DNA from: Plasmodium relictum
Taxonomy: Eukaryota > Apicomplexa > Aconoidasida > Haemosporida > Plasmodiidae
Direction of reading: 5' to 3'
Length of the DNA: 64,000 nt
Assembly: GCF_900005765.1 (NCBI RefSeq)
Contig: NC_041684.1
Span: forward strand, 731,042 to 795,041
Position numbers and translations under genes: made by a program. Every line of letters begins with the position of its first letter. Within the stretch, counting starts at the first letter, position 1. Under the pieces are notes generated by a model. It was not told where the DNA came from. It saw only the letters and a program-made list of their open reading frames with translations, and made no database searches. This document shows positions 49,220 to 61,400 of the stretch, piece after piece.

Positions 49220-52075
49220 AAATTATGAAAATATTTTTAGGAAAAGGAATGGAATTAATAAGGTTTGTAAAATGAAAGAAGATGAGAGAGAAATTAAAAA
49301 TAAAAAATTAATAGATGAAATGAAAAAATTTTAATCATCTGTTAATACAAAACATTGAAAATATAAAATGAGTTTGCATAAATACTAAACATATAGTTAA
49401 AATTAATGGAAAAAAAGTACTTGTTTTATTAGATACATCATTAGAGCCATGTATCATATTCTCCACTTGCACTAAAGAATTAGAAATAGAACTTGATATA
49501 TAAATTCTTTTGATTAAAGTTTGCGCCATAATATATTGAAAGGAGTCAATAAAATTTAAACAAGTTGTGATAAATATGAAATATGCAAATAAAAAAGCTA
49601 AAATGTTATTTGTTACATTAAATATAAGAAAACCATTTATGGTGGTTAGCTTCGTTATTATGAAAAGACTATGATATTATATTATGAAAAATGATGAAAT
49701 TTAATTATACATATATTAGAAGTCAAAATGTAAAAAAAAGTGACAATAAAGGTGCATTGTCAAGGAATTATTCAAAGTTCTACTAATAAAGTCGATTAAA
49801 CTTCTTAGAAGGATAAAGATTAAAGAAATAATTTAAATTCATTTCATTACTCTGATGTAATAGAAATATAGGAACAACAAATACACATAAAGTTTCTATT
49901 AAAGTGCAGGGAAAATAGAGAGGCAATAATCTTAGGCTATTGAAGAAATTTTAGTAGAGTGATCTATAAAAGATATTGAACCTTTTGAAATTTTATTATG
50001 ACAAAATATATTGTTTATAAAGGTTGCTAGTACATATAAGATATTCGAAAGATGAGCATGATAATATTTGTGTATATAGATATGAATACAAAGATATACA
50101 TAGTAAAATAGTTATAATAAAATGTAAGTGTATTAATTTATGTATAAAAATTTTTTTTATTTTTTTAGTTTAAAGATAGTAAGAATTTTTTTTTTATATA
50201 TGCATAAAATTAGGTTTGAATGGTTTAAGTTTAAAAGATAGCAGATAATAATTTATTATTAAAAAAAAAAATTATTGTAAGATGTAATTAAAAATAAGAT
50301 ATAAGTTAAATTTTTTTAACTTAAATAGTATAATTAAATGAAAAGTACATAATTATTTATAAGTGATTTTATAATAAATAAAACAGATAAAGATTTATCT
50401 ACGTGTTCTTTATTAATTTTATTGTTTAAAAAACTGTAAAAGTATTAAAACGTCCAATTAATAAATCATAGAGTTACATCGGAAGATAGATGAAATGACA
50501 CCGTTAAATTTCATAAATCTGCAGTGACACGTAAACTTCAAATATCGTATAAGAAAAAAGGATGAGACTTGAGAAGTTACTGTAGATTATTTGAATAAAT
50601 ATATATATGATAATTTGTATTCTCCTACATGCATGAAGCACATGATCCAATCATCTCATAGTACCAAAAAAGGATTTCAAAAATAGATCTTAAAAATGTA
50701 TTATGGAATTTTGCATTAGAAAAGGACAATGAACAATATACAGCTTTTATACTTCTAAAACGTGGAACTTTTCTATTTAACGTGTTGCCATTTTGTATGA
50801 AAAATTATTTATGTACAATTTCAAAGAATAATGGAAAATGTATTTTTAGAGTTAATTCAGTAGAATTACGCAGTTGTGTATATTAATCACATCATTTTAA
50901 GAAAAACAGTAATTGAATGTTATAAAGTGTTGGAAATAGTAGGTAAATTGTTAATATATAATAACTTGGGATAAATATAAAAAAATGTGAACTATTTAAA
51001 ATATCTATAACATATTTAGAACATATAATAGATAAAAGAGTAAAATCTTCATTAGATAAAGTAAAAACTATTATGGAAGAAGAAAAATATAAATCAAAGG
51101 GACAGGTAAGATCGTTTTTAGGGGATGCTAATTGTTATAGAAATTATATAAAAAACTTTTCAGAATGGATTCCTAAATTAATTCCCTTATTGACTCCCAA
51201 GAAAAAAGTTTGAATAAAAAGAGAATTCAAAAGTATTCAAGTAAATTTAAGAAAAGATGACTAAAATAATTTTTCTGTCATTTCTTGAACCAGAAAAACC
51301 TTATACTATTTATACTGATGCATAAAATTATACTATAGGAGCTGTAATAACTCAAAAAAGATAACGATATTGGTAATACTAAATTTATTCATTACACATC
51401 TAAAAAATTAAATGATGTTCAAAGAAAATAGAGTACTGTTATTTGCCATAGTAGTATCCTGTGAAATGTTTTATTATTAAAGGATCTAAAACTTTGACTA
51501 AAACAGATTTATAGTTGGAATAGATTCAATTAAGGGAATATTATATCATTGAAAATTAATATGATCTGAATCTAATTTAGAATTCGAACATATTGAAGGA
51601 TTAAAAAATAGTTTAACTGATTGTTTTGATATATCGATAGAGGATGAAGTTGATTTCCCAACTTACATGGCATTGTATTGCAGTAGGGCGTTAAATGAAT
51701 GTCAAGATTCTTATATTATTAAATATTGTCAAGAAATTGCTGAAGGCGTATAAGAAGATAAAAACAATGAGCTAAAAGTGTAATATATAGACATAGTTTT
51801 TCTATTCATTATAGAACAGGGCGATTATATCTACTAGAAAAATTTAGAACTTATTTTAAATATACTGGTTTCATAGTAATCAATTTTGCAGGATATTGAG
51901 AAACCAATAAAACTTTAAAGAAAATTCAACGATATTTTTGGTAGCTTAATAGTAATCGAGATATTGAAGAATATGTTATAAATTGCTTAATTGTTCAAGT
52001 AATACATAAAAGAAAATTCAAGACTGATAAGAACCAAACATTATCAAAAGCTAACTTATTTGACATGATTTAACT
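49220..52075 (+). pseudogene. pol: Degenerate pol remnants (protease, RT, RNase H, integrase fragment)
   Basis: Fragments in shifting frames. Protease: KVLVLLDTSLEPCI with the active-site triad D-T-S at 49432-49440 (usually DTG or DTS). RT palm: LEKDNEQYTAFILLKRGTF and FNVLPFCMKN at about 50719-50803, after an in-frame TAG. The catalytic YxDD position reads YINH (50879-50890). RT C-terminus: RSFLGDANCYRNYIKNFSEW at about 51110-51170. RNase H start: EPEKPYTIYTDA, then TAA and IGAVITQK (about 51287-51358). Integrase zinc region: GRLYLLEKFRTYFK and DIEEYVINCLIV (about 51819-52000). No DDE core is found before the 3' LTR. The polyprotein cannot be functional. Confidence 0.85.
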
Positions 52076-52131
52076 ATATATTACTAGATCTAAAACATGG
52101 GAAAGTTAATAATATTTTATACAAGTAACAA

Positions 52132-52623
52132 TGTATCATGGTATTGTATACAAGTTATTCAATAAAATGTATAAAATACATATATATAGAAAAAATATTC
52201 ATTTTTTTTAAAGCAAATATTGAATGGTGAGCAAAATGTTATCATTCACAAAATCTTAAAAAAAAAATTTTTTTTTTTTTTGAAGTGAAAAAAAAGATAT
52301 TGTAAATATATGATTTTTAATTTTGGTATATATGATGTATTTGGATTTATAAGACTAGATAATAGTTTTTGCAAAATGTATGGACGCTGTTACAAATTTT
52401 TAAAGTATTAGGAATAATTAAATAAATTTTTTAACCTAGTATATATTAAAGGATTTTAGATTTAATATAAAATAAATTATTTATTATATATTTTATATTG
52501 TATTTATATAATGAGTATGTAATTATCAATAAAAATTAATATTAAATAAAGTAAGTATATATTCCTTCACATTCTCTTTATTAATTTAGTTGTTTCATAT
52601 AATACAAGAGTGTTGAATGAACA
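52132..52623 (+). repeat. 3' LTR (approximate edges)
   Basis: Partner of the 5' LTR, with the same length to within a few bases. Shared blocks include AATACATATATATAGAAAAAATAT (52175-52198, compare AGTACATAGATATT at 47646) and the 40-base block at 52446-52485. The left edge is TG at 52132, or at 52145. The purine stretch GGGAAAG at about 52099-52105 may be the remnant polypurine tract, although it lies some 25 bases from the proposed edge. Many substitutions and indels separate the two LTRs, so the insertion is old. Confidence 0.75.
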
Positions 52624-55600
52624 ATTAATAAATCAGTATATACAATTATTAATATACTTTAAAAGTATATTTTGTTTAATAATTCATTGGATTTCTTTTT
52701 TAAATATAACTTTAAATTAAGGGAATTTCCTTTGTCAGTATATAAAAATATATTTTAAGATAAAAAAAAAAAAATTATTTTATTGTATTTTCACAGATAG
52801 TATGTAATGTATTGTTTATTTTTCAATTACATATTTTTTAATTAAATAATTATTATAATTAAAAGATTATAAATTTTTATTAATAAATTAGTTCATAAAA
52901 TTCAAAATTCTTAACCAATATTGTTAGTTACGTTTTATTTATGAAAATTAGTATATAAGCTATAAATAAATAAAATAGTAACTTGGTTCGTTAATTAAAT
53001 ATGCAAATAATTTAGCCTCAGTTTATTATTGTTATATATAAAACTAAAATTTATTAATTTTTTGTTTTATGTATTTTTTTTTTTTTTTTTTATTATAATA
53101 TAAATTATGTAAAATGAATAAACATATTTATATATATTTACAACATTTTAAGATTATAACTGGACTGTCTTATATTTATGTATAAAGCATAAAAAAGTGG
53201 AAATAAAAATAAAAATACATATAAAAAGTTAGTTACAAGAATTAAAAAAAAAAAAAAAGAATTATTAAAGTTCTTTTTTGTATAGTTTAATATATTTTGT
53301 CACTTGTATAAATTTTTTGTTACAAAATATATAATCATTATTTTTTATTAATTATTCTATTTTTCTATAATTCAAATAAAAATATAATTTTTTCTTTTAT
53401 AATTAATAGTTAAATATGGAATTTTTTTTAAATTCTATATTTAAATTAAAATAAAGTGGAAAATAATATAAATTTTTATCTAATATTTTGTTATTTTAGT
53501 TTGTATGCATATAATAATAAAATTTATGGTATTTACACATTATCAATATATCAGTTGAAATTATTTATATATAAAGAATATATCTTTGTATATTTTTAAT
53601 TATCACTTATATTTTTTTTTTTTATATAGTCTTTAATTAAAAATTATTTTTTTTAAGAAATATAAGCATATATTGTTTAATATATATTAAATTTTAATTT
53701 TCTTTTTTTCTGTTGAATACAGAAAAAATCTATAGAGAAATAAAATTGAATGTAATTAAATACAATGTAAAATAGTTATATGCCATAAAGTCCCTATTTA
53801 TTTTTTATTTCATTTTATATATATAATACAATTCCAAATTAAAAATATGATATATGAAAAAGATCTTATAATGTTGTAAATTAATTTTAAAAGATGAAAA
53901 TTGTTTATTAAATTAAAATTTATGTTTTTTTATTTAACTAGATGAACAAAAAAGTTAATTTGTGATATTTATTTATGTATTATTGCCACAATCTACTCTT
54001 TAAAGCTTGATTTCTTCAATTTCAATAAAATAAATAATATTAAAAGGAATAATAGTAAATATACTAAACAATGAAAGCTATTATTAGTATTTGTAAATTT
54101 ATTATTATAAATTATTATTTTTTATTGTTATTTTTATATTCACATTTGGTTTTTCATTTTTATTATCTTTATATTTTTATATTTTTTTTTTTTTTGTGTT
54201 ATAGAATTAAAGACAAAATTATATTTTGTTATATTAAAAATAAAAGTTCAAAATAAAAAGTAAAAAGTGAAATTTAATACCTATTTTTTTTCGTTTTTGC
54301 GTGAATATTCAACGAACACATATATGTATACATATTTTCCTGATGTATACTATTAAGAATGCTTTTCTATCTTAAAATAAAAAAATATTATAAATATAAC
54401 CTTCCATAAAGAGTAGGTGCATTTGTCAATCTTGCACTTCTTATGTTTTGTCTATTTATATTGAGAATATCAAAAAAAAAAAATAATGTTTTTTTATTAC
54501 AAAATTATTCATGTTGTGCTCAATTTTTCCTATTTACTTATAAAATGTTAAAGTTTTCTTATAAGAATCATAAAGAAAAAATAAATAAGCTTATTAATTT
54601 AACAGCTATTCTAAAATTTTAATTTCATTTTAATTAGAAAAAAGCATTTTCATTTTTTTTGAGAGTTCATACAAAAGTATTTTTAACTTAATTTTTTTTT
54701 AAAGAATTTTTCAAAAATTACTTTCGATATTTATAGAATTATTTTCTCTAAAGAACATCAAATAATAATAACAAAATAGTTATCAAAATTAAAAAAATGA
54801 GTTAAAATGTAGTATCATTAAAAAAAAAAAATGTATAATATAATTATGTATGTATATACAATATTTAAAAGAAATAATATACATATTCTATATATTATTC
54901 TGAAGCATATTATAGAAAAAATGTTATAGTCCATTTATTACAATATATAAATTCACTAATTAGGCATACAGTAATGAAGTATATAAAATGGAAATATTCA
55001 TGATATATATACATATAAAAATAAAAATAAATAATTATCATTATTTTCTGTGTGCATATATATAATAACATATTTTTTAACCAATGTTGTAAAATATGTA
55101 ATGGTGGCAAAAATAAACCTATTTCTTTATTATTTTATATAAAAAGTTTTTTTTTTAATAATAAAATATATTTTGTATAGAATATATAATGAATAATAAT
55201 TTTTCATTAATACTGTAATAAATAGAAGATTTTTCCTTATAATTTATTATATGTTTACTATTCCAAATTTCTTTTAAAAATTTCTATAAAAATAAATAAT
55301 TTATCTTTTTAATATTATTTTAATATATGTTTTTCTTTTTTAAATTATATATGAGTGTTATTATTTATATAAACATAATGCACATATATATGTATAAATG
55401 AATTTGAGTAATTTTACTTTTATATATAATTTCCTTTAAATACTACATATATTTATACAAATATGTATGTGAATAATAAAATTTGGTATAATCTAAAAAG
55501 CAAAAATAAAAAATAATTCAAATTATAGGTAAAAAGTAAAACAAAAAAAAAAAAAAAAAAAATACATGATATATAATGACTAATAATAAAAGCTATACAA

Positions 55601-56529
55601 AAAAATGATAAAATAGAGAATATATTTTTATCAGTAATAGATCTTCAATAAAAATTAGATAGAAATTTGATAATTATTAATGATATAATAATAATATATT
55701 TAAAAAAATTAAATAAGACATAAGTAATTGATAGTAAAATTTACTATAGACTTAAAACATAAATGAAAATAATAAAAAGAAAATAAAAAGATGAAATATA
55801 TTTATATTTATATTAGAATAATTTTTTCTTTGTAGAAATATTTTTTTACAACTTTTAAAAAAGAGAATATCATTACTTCTTCTATTATTTTTTCTTATTT
55901 ATTGTTGAAATTTTTTTTTTGAAAATATTAAATAGATTTCATGAATTGTTTTTAAAAAATTCTAGGAGATTCAGTATAAAAATATAGAAAAAAAAATATA
56001 TTTTATTTATATAGTTAGTATTATATATATGTGTGCACATGTTTTATTTTTTCTCTCTAGATCTGTTATTATTTTTTCTTAGTTCATTTTTAAGAATGAT
56101 AATATTTCTTTTTTTTCATATTTTTAGTTATAAATATTTTTCTATAATTTCAAGTCGTTATTAACATATATATTTTCAACTAGAAAGAGCAATTTATTGC
56201 AAACAAAAAAAATAAAGTTTAGTAATATACATTACAAAAAAATAAATAGAATTATGGATTCATTAAACAACAGCCTTCATGTATATGTGTGCACATGCGT
56301 AATTTCCTTATATTTATATTATTTTTTTATGATTTACTTTTAATAAGGAGAATATTATTTATTCTGTTGTTTTTCTATCTTTCATTTAGAAATTTTTTCT
56401 TAATATTTAGGATCTGTTTGTTATTTTATATTTTCACCATAAGTTTATTGCAAAAAAAAAAAATGTTAATGCTATATATTTTATAAAAAGAAAAATATAT
56501 TCTACATGTGCCTAATAGGAAGAATTATA

Positions 56530-56570
<41 letters not shown>

Positions 56571-56862
56571 TTTAAACAAAATTATTTAATATATTTTATA
56601 TTTTAAAAAAGAACATTATAGTAAAGGAAAATTTGTTATTTCGTTTTATTATTGTATAAATAGGAATTATAAGTATATTTGATTTTTAATTTCAAAAATA
56701 GATAGAATAAGGAAACATATCGTAAAGGTAGAAATAACATAATTTAAAAAAAAAGATTGTTAATAGTTTTATGTTATTTTAAATTTTTTTATAAATTTAA
56801 AAAATAACAAATTACCTTAAAATTCAAAATTTTTTTAATTTAAAGGTAAATTTAAAAAAAAA
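52624..56862. other. Gene-poor AT-rich region
   Basis: 4.2 kb without a supported gene. Short open frames (54071-54256, 54910-55110, 56289-56486) are Phe/Leu/Ile/Tyr-rich translations of poly-T and are not credible alone. A slightly less A/T-rich patch at about 54290-54460 shows no frame or RNA structure I can name. An (AT)n run lies at 56536-56565. The last part should hold the promoter of the NYN gene. Confidence 0.5.
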
Positions 56863-58443
56863 ATGCATTTTAAATGTGTCTCTGATTATGAATATGATGA
56901 TAAAAATAAACAGGATGTACATATCTCTTTAGATTACGACTTTCCAAATAAGACGATGAAAGTTTCACCAAGAAGTATAATTGAAAAAAAAATAAAAAAT
57001 TATGTTCATTTAGGATATACGACAGATGAAAGCCTTAACAATGCTTCCGACATTAGCAGTGATGAAAAAAATAGAACAAATAATTATTCCGATAAAAATT
57101 CAGATTTAGAAAAGCATTTGTTTCTTTTAAATAAATTAGTAAAAGAAGAAGAAGAATTTTTCATTAATATGGAGTATTATTTTATTTTCTCTAAGTTTAA
57201 TACATCTTATGGAAAATACTTAAAATTTGAAAAAAAAAAAGAAATGCTTAAATATATGAATAATTTTATATTTAAAAGACTTAGAGGAATAGAGAAAAGT
57301 AGTTTATTTGAGTGTTTTATAGATGGTTTATTAAAGATTTCTTTATTTGAAAATAATACTTTTGTACTTAAAATTTACAATAAAAAAGAAAAAGAATCAA
57401 ATTATTTTTACTTTGATCATAAATTTTTATTATCAAATATAGGCCTTATTTTAAAGCAAAATTTTTTAATGGAGAGTTCATTACAACAGTATAATATTGA
57501 AAACAATATAAATACATCACGTAAATTTTTGAGAGATATCCCATTAAGTTGTGGCCTTGTAGTTGATTTTGATTATTTCAAAGAATGTTTTGAGCAAAGG
57601 GGACATCATGATATGAAATTAATTGATATTCTTGAAATTCTAGATGGAACTACATATTTTCTTAATATGGAACATAAATATGTCAGTTTACATGCATCTA
57701 TGTTTGGAAGTAACATAGATACTGATTATAAAGAAGATTATCATAGGAAATATTATTATTTGTTTGACAAAGTAGAAGAAACAAAGAATTTCTTTACACA
57801 AAATGGAATTAAATTAAACATACATTTTTATGAAATAAGTTTATATCATAATAAACATTACAAAACAATGGGAATGACAGAAGGTTTAATATGTGATATA
57901 CAAAATATGCTGCAAAATGAAGAAATTGATAATATATTTTTGTTTAGTGGAGATAAAGATGTAATAAATTATTGCTATAATTCTATATATCATAGAATTT
58001 CACATAAAATAAACGATACCCAAGAAATATATTCATTTGAAGAAAATTATATAAGTAGTAGTCCAAAAATAATATTTAGTAAACCTATTATTATTTTCTT
58101 ATTTTTTAATAATTTACCATTAGAATTTACTAAATCTGAAAATATAATAAAAATTGACTTTTTTTGTTATATGTCATTTGTTCTTAAGAGTTTATTTTTC
58201 CGATACCAAAGGAGAAAATTAAAAGAATTTCAAAACGACAATGATGTTAATGAAGATTTTATAAATAAGAAAATTGATCATTTTAATGAGAAAATTGACG
58301 AAATAAAAGAACCTCTTTATACAATTTTAGTAGATGAATTTATTATGAGATTTAAGTTACTTAATTTTAGAGAAGAAAAAATTGATATTTCACAAATTTT
58401 TTGTTCATATTTTAGTTCTAATTACTATATTTTAACTAATTAA
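56863..58443 (+). CDS. NYN/PIN-like nuclease-domain protein
   Basis: A 526-residue single-exon protein. The C-terminal half carries the pattern of an NYN (LabA-like, PIN-fold) metal-dependent RNase domain: LVVDFDYF with Asp235 and Asp237 after the first strand, a helix with MTEGLICDIQNML (Asp345), and NIFLFSGDKDV with S362-G363-D364-K365-D366 after the fourth strand. These give the acidic residues expected for the metal site. The N-terminal about 220 residues are Lys/Glu/Asn-rich with a helical stretch (LLNKLVKEEEEFFINMEYYF) and no domain I recognise. An acidic/basic insertion (NDNDVNEDFINKKIDHFNEK) lies near the C-terminus. No signal peptide or export motif. The substrate is unknown; an RNA-cleaving role is inferred from the fold family. 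Confidence 0.68.
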   Translation: MHFKCVSDYEYDDKNKQDVHISLDYDFPNKTMKVSPRSIIEKKIKNYVHLGYTTDESLNNASDISSDEKNRTNNYSDKNSDLEKHLFLLNKLVKEEEEFFINMEYYFIFSKFNTSYGKYLKFEKKKEMLKYMNNFIFKRLRGIEKSSLFECFIDGLLKISLFENNTFVLKIYNKKEKESNYFYFDHKFLLSNIGLILKQNFLMESSLQQYNIENNINTSRKFLRDIPLSCGLVVDFDYFKECFEQRGHHDMKLIDILEILDGTTYFLNMEHKYVSLHASMFGSNIDTDYKEDYHRKYYYLFDKVEETKNFFTQNGIKLNIHFYEISLYHNKHYKTMGMTEGLICDIQNMLQNEEIDNIFLFSGDKDVINYCYNSIYHRISHKINDTQEIYSFEENYISSSPKIIFSKPIIIFLFFNNLPLEFTKSENIIKIDFFCYMSFVLKSLFFRYQRRKLKEFQNDNDVNEDFINKKIDHFNEKIDEIKEPLYTILVDEFIMRFKLLNFREEKIDISQIFCSYFSSNYYILTN

Positions 58444-61400
58444 AAAATTAATATTTTTAAATAGTGAATTTTTACTTCTTCATATTTCTCATCTTTGCAA
58501 AATGAAAAGTGAAAAAAAACTTTTTTTTTTTTTTTTTTGGTTTTAACGTCTTATCTAAAATATATAATACATATTTTTTACATTCTTACGAAATAAATTC
58601 TTTGAAAGTTGTATAATTAATATTTATAATAATAATTATATGTTTAAATTCAGAAAATTGTATTTATTTATATTTATAATTTTAATTTAAATTTTCTTAA
58701 ATGATATGTAGTTTTTCTGAGGTTTTATAAGTGAATATATATATTTGCGATGAAAAGAAAAGAAAATATAAATAGTAAAATTAAAATGGGTAATTAAAAA
58801 AATTAAAGTTGTGTTAATGATAAAAAAGAAAAAAAGATTGTGCCTTAAGGCAATGAAAATAGATATAATAATCAAATAATTTATTTTTGTTTTTTATTTA
58901 TTTATATAAGAAGAAAAAAAAAAATATTTTAATTTTTTTTAGTTATATATAATTCTTCAATAAATTACAACTTTTTAAATTTATTACCATTTCTTTTAAA
59001 TAGTTAACTAAAAAATATTTTTAAATATAAAATAAAATTCTCTTCATAATAAAAATTAAAAATAAATAAACAGTATAAATACAAAAAATATATAAAAAAC
59101 ATAAACAGGTAGTAAAAAAGATGATGCTTTTCTGATAAACAAGTATACATCATCAAATAAACAGTGGTAATGATAAAAATACTTAGGTTTATAAATATTC
59201 ACAAATAATTATAAAAAAACAAAGAATATTTTTATTATGAAAAAAATTTAGTGATTTTTTTTTAATAATTTACATAATTTTATAGTTTAATAAGAATTAT
59301 CTTAATGATTTTTTAACAAGTTACATTGAAAATAACTTTTAATAATAATAGTTAATATAATCATGATTAATATTTATAATAATTATATAAAATTATTCTT
59401 ATATTTAAAAAATTACATATAATGGTAATATACGTAATATGGATTTAATGATGATCAAATACTATATGATAAAAATTTTTTTTTATGAAATACTTTCTTG
59501 AAGAAATACATACTATTTATAAAAATAGTAATTGGGATTAATTATAAAGTGAAATAAAGAAAAAAAAAAAATTAAAAGATACAATTTATGCACTAGAAAA
59601 ATTCTTATAATTATCAGTAATTATTAAAACTAGAAAACCTGGTGACTGCTAGTTAAAAGTTCAATTTTATAAAATGGCCAACTTAAAAAATTTTAAATTA
59701 TAATAATTTAAGAAAAAAAATAATGAAATTTCCAAAAAGTTAAAGTATAGATTCAATTTTTTGTTATGCTATTTTATTATTTTTTTTTTTATTATTTATA
59801 TTAGATTCTTTTTAAATTAATCTATTATCTTGAATGTAATATTTATAATTACTATTTTTTCTAGCTTCTTTTTTTTCCTTTTTATATTTATATTAGAATA
59901 TAGATGGTATTTAATGTTTAGGCTATTGTGTTTTCGAAATAAAACTAGGAATTTTTAATAATTATTTTTATATTAATGTGAATTTCCACTGTAAATTCAG
60001 AAATTTATAATTTTAAGAGGTCTTTTGAATTACTAGAAATATTTCAATTATTTAAGTGTTTTAATCTATGAAAAGGAGAGTATTATTTTTAAATATCTTT
60101 CCTATAATAAATTACTAGTGTTAAATGAGAAATTTTTATATTTTTTGTACTATTTAATTTTTCTCTAATTTATGATATAGTGATTTTTTGTAACTAAAAA
60201 TTGTATTCTTTTTGAAATTTTTATTTTTATCTAACTACTTCAGATTGTCTATTTTAATGTAATAATTTTGTTTTTTCTTTATAATTTTGACGGCTTTTTT
60301 TTTTTTTTTTTTTTTTTCAAAACAAATTGATTTTATTAAAATTTTATTTTTCATGTGTTTCTTTAATTCTATACTATTTCTTTTAAAGATTCATTAATAA
60401 AATGAATATAATAATTTTTCTTTTTAAAAATACTATAATTATATATTTTTGTGAAATACTCTTTTTTTTTTTTTTTAAAATAATTATTTTATAATTATTA
60501 TAAGTATGAGTATTCCCGTTAAATTATTCATAATGCTTTTAGTAAAGTAAATAAAGTTCAGTATATATAAAGTAATATTTTTATTTAAACATTGATTAAA
60601 TATAGCTTTTATTTAAATTAAGAATATATTATTTATAGTCGTATATTTAAAATCATCATTTTAAAAATTTAAACAAAGTTATCAATTTATTATAATAATT
60701 TTAATAGATATTACAGCACTATTATAATTTTAATTTTTTCTTTTTAAATAGAAGAATTTTAGCAATTTAAATATTTTCTAACCTTGACGTAATCATTTAG
60801 AATAAAACATTTTAATTTTATCTTTTAATAAATTCTTAATACAATATCAATATATTTTATAATATATTTTAGATTAATTCATCAAATGAGTTATACATTT
60901 ATTATTTTTCTTTGATATAACTAAAAGTATCTTTTTTTTATAATTTTTTACATATATATATTTATTTTTTATTAGTCGTTAAATGAAGTTACACATACTA
61001 TAAATATATGGTTTCATATTTTTTTATTTTATTATAAAAAAATATTACATATATATATATATATATATGGTGGCGCTTACATTTTTATATTCAAATTTTA
61101 TTTTATCATTTTTTAATAGTACTTTTTATGTATTTTTTATAGTAATTATTTTTACTTCTATGTATAATTATATTTCATGTTTTATTACTCATAAATTATT
61201 ATAAATAATATTATATAAATAATATTTGGTGTATGCTTATTTTATGTAATGTAATAATTGTATATAATAATATGTAATTTTTTTTTTATAAATCATATTA
61301 TTTTAAAATTGTAATATATTAAATTTTTCTTTTCATGATTAAATGAAATTTTGCTTTCACATATGTTCATTAGAAGTTTACATATTTTATATTTATCAAA

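Larger units (their letters stand above)
47626..52623 (+). mobile_element. Decayed Ty3/Gypsy LTR retrotransposon
   Basis: About 5.0 kb between two diverged direct repeats. In Ty3/Gypsy order on the + strand it holds gag with two zinc knuckles, a retropepsin fragment, reverse transcriptase, RNase H and an integrase zinc-domain fragment. Only gag stays open; pol carries many stops and frameshifts and lacks the integrase catalytic core. The domain order with integrase last excludes Ty1/Copia. Base composition is visibly less A/T-extreme than the flanks. LTR retrotransposons of this class are known from bird malaria genomes. The outer edges are approximate because the left LTR ends diverge, and no target-site duplication could be recognised. 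Confidence 0.87.

Noticed and set aside
54071-54256. Hydrophobic 61-residue frame resembling a signal-peptide exon of a subtelomeric family
   Set aside because: No PEXEL-like motif, no second exon with a matching phase and Plasmodium domain found; the Phe/Tyr/Leu content is explained by base composition.
56289-56486. 65-residue hydrophobic frame before the NYN gene
   Set aside because: Low complexity, starts at a non-ATG codon, and no phase-compatible link to the NYN gene, which has its own ATG.
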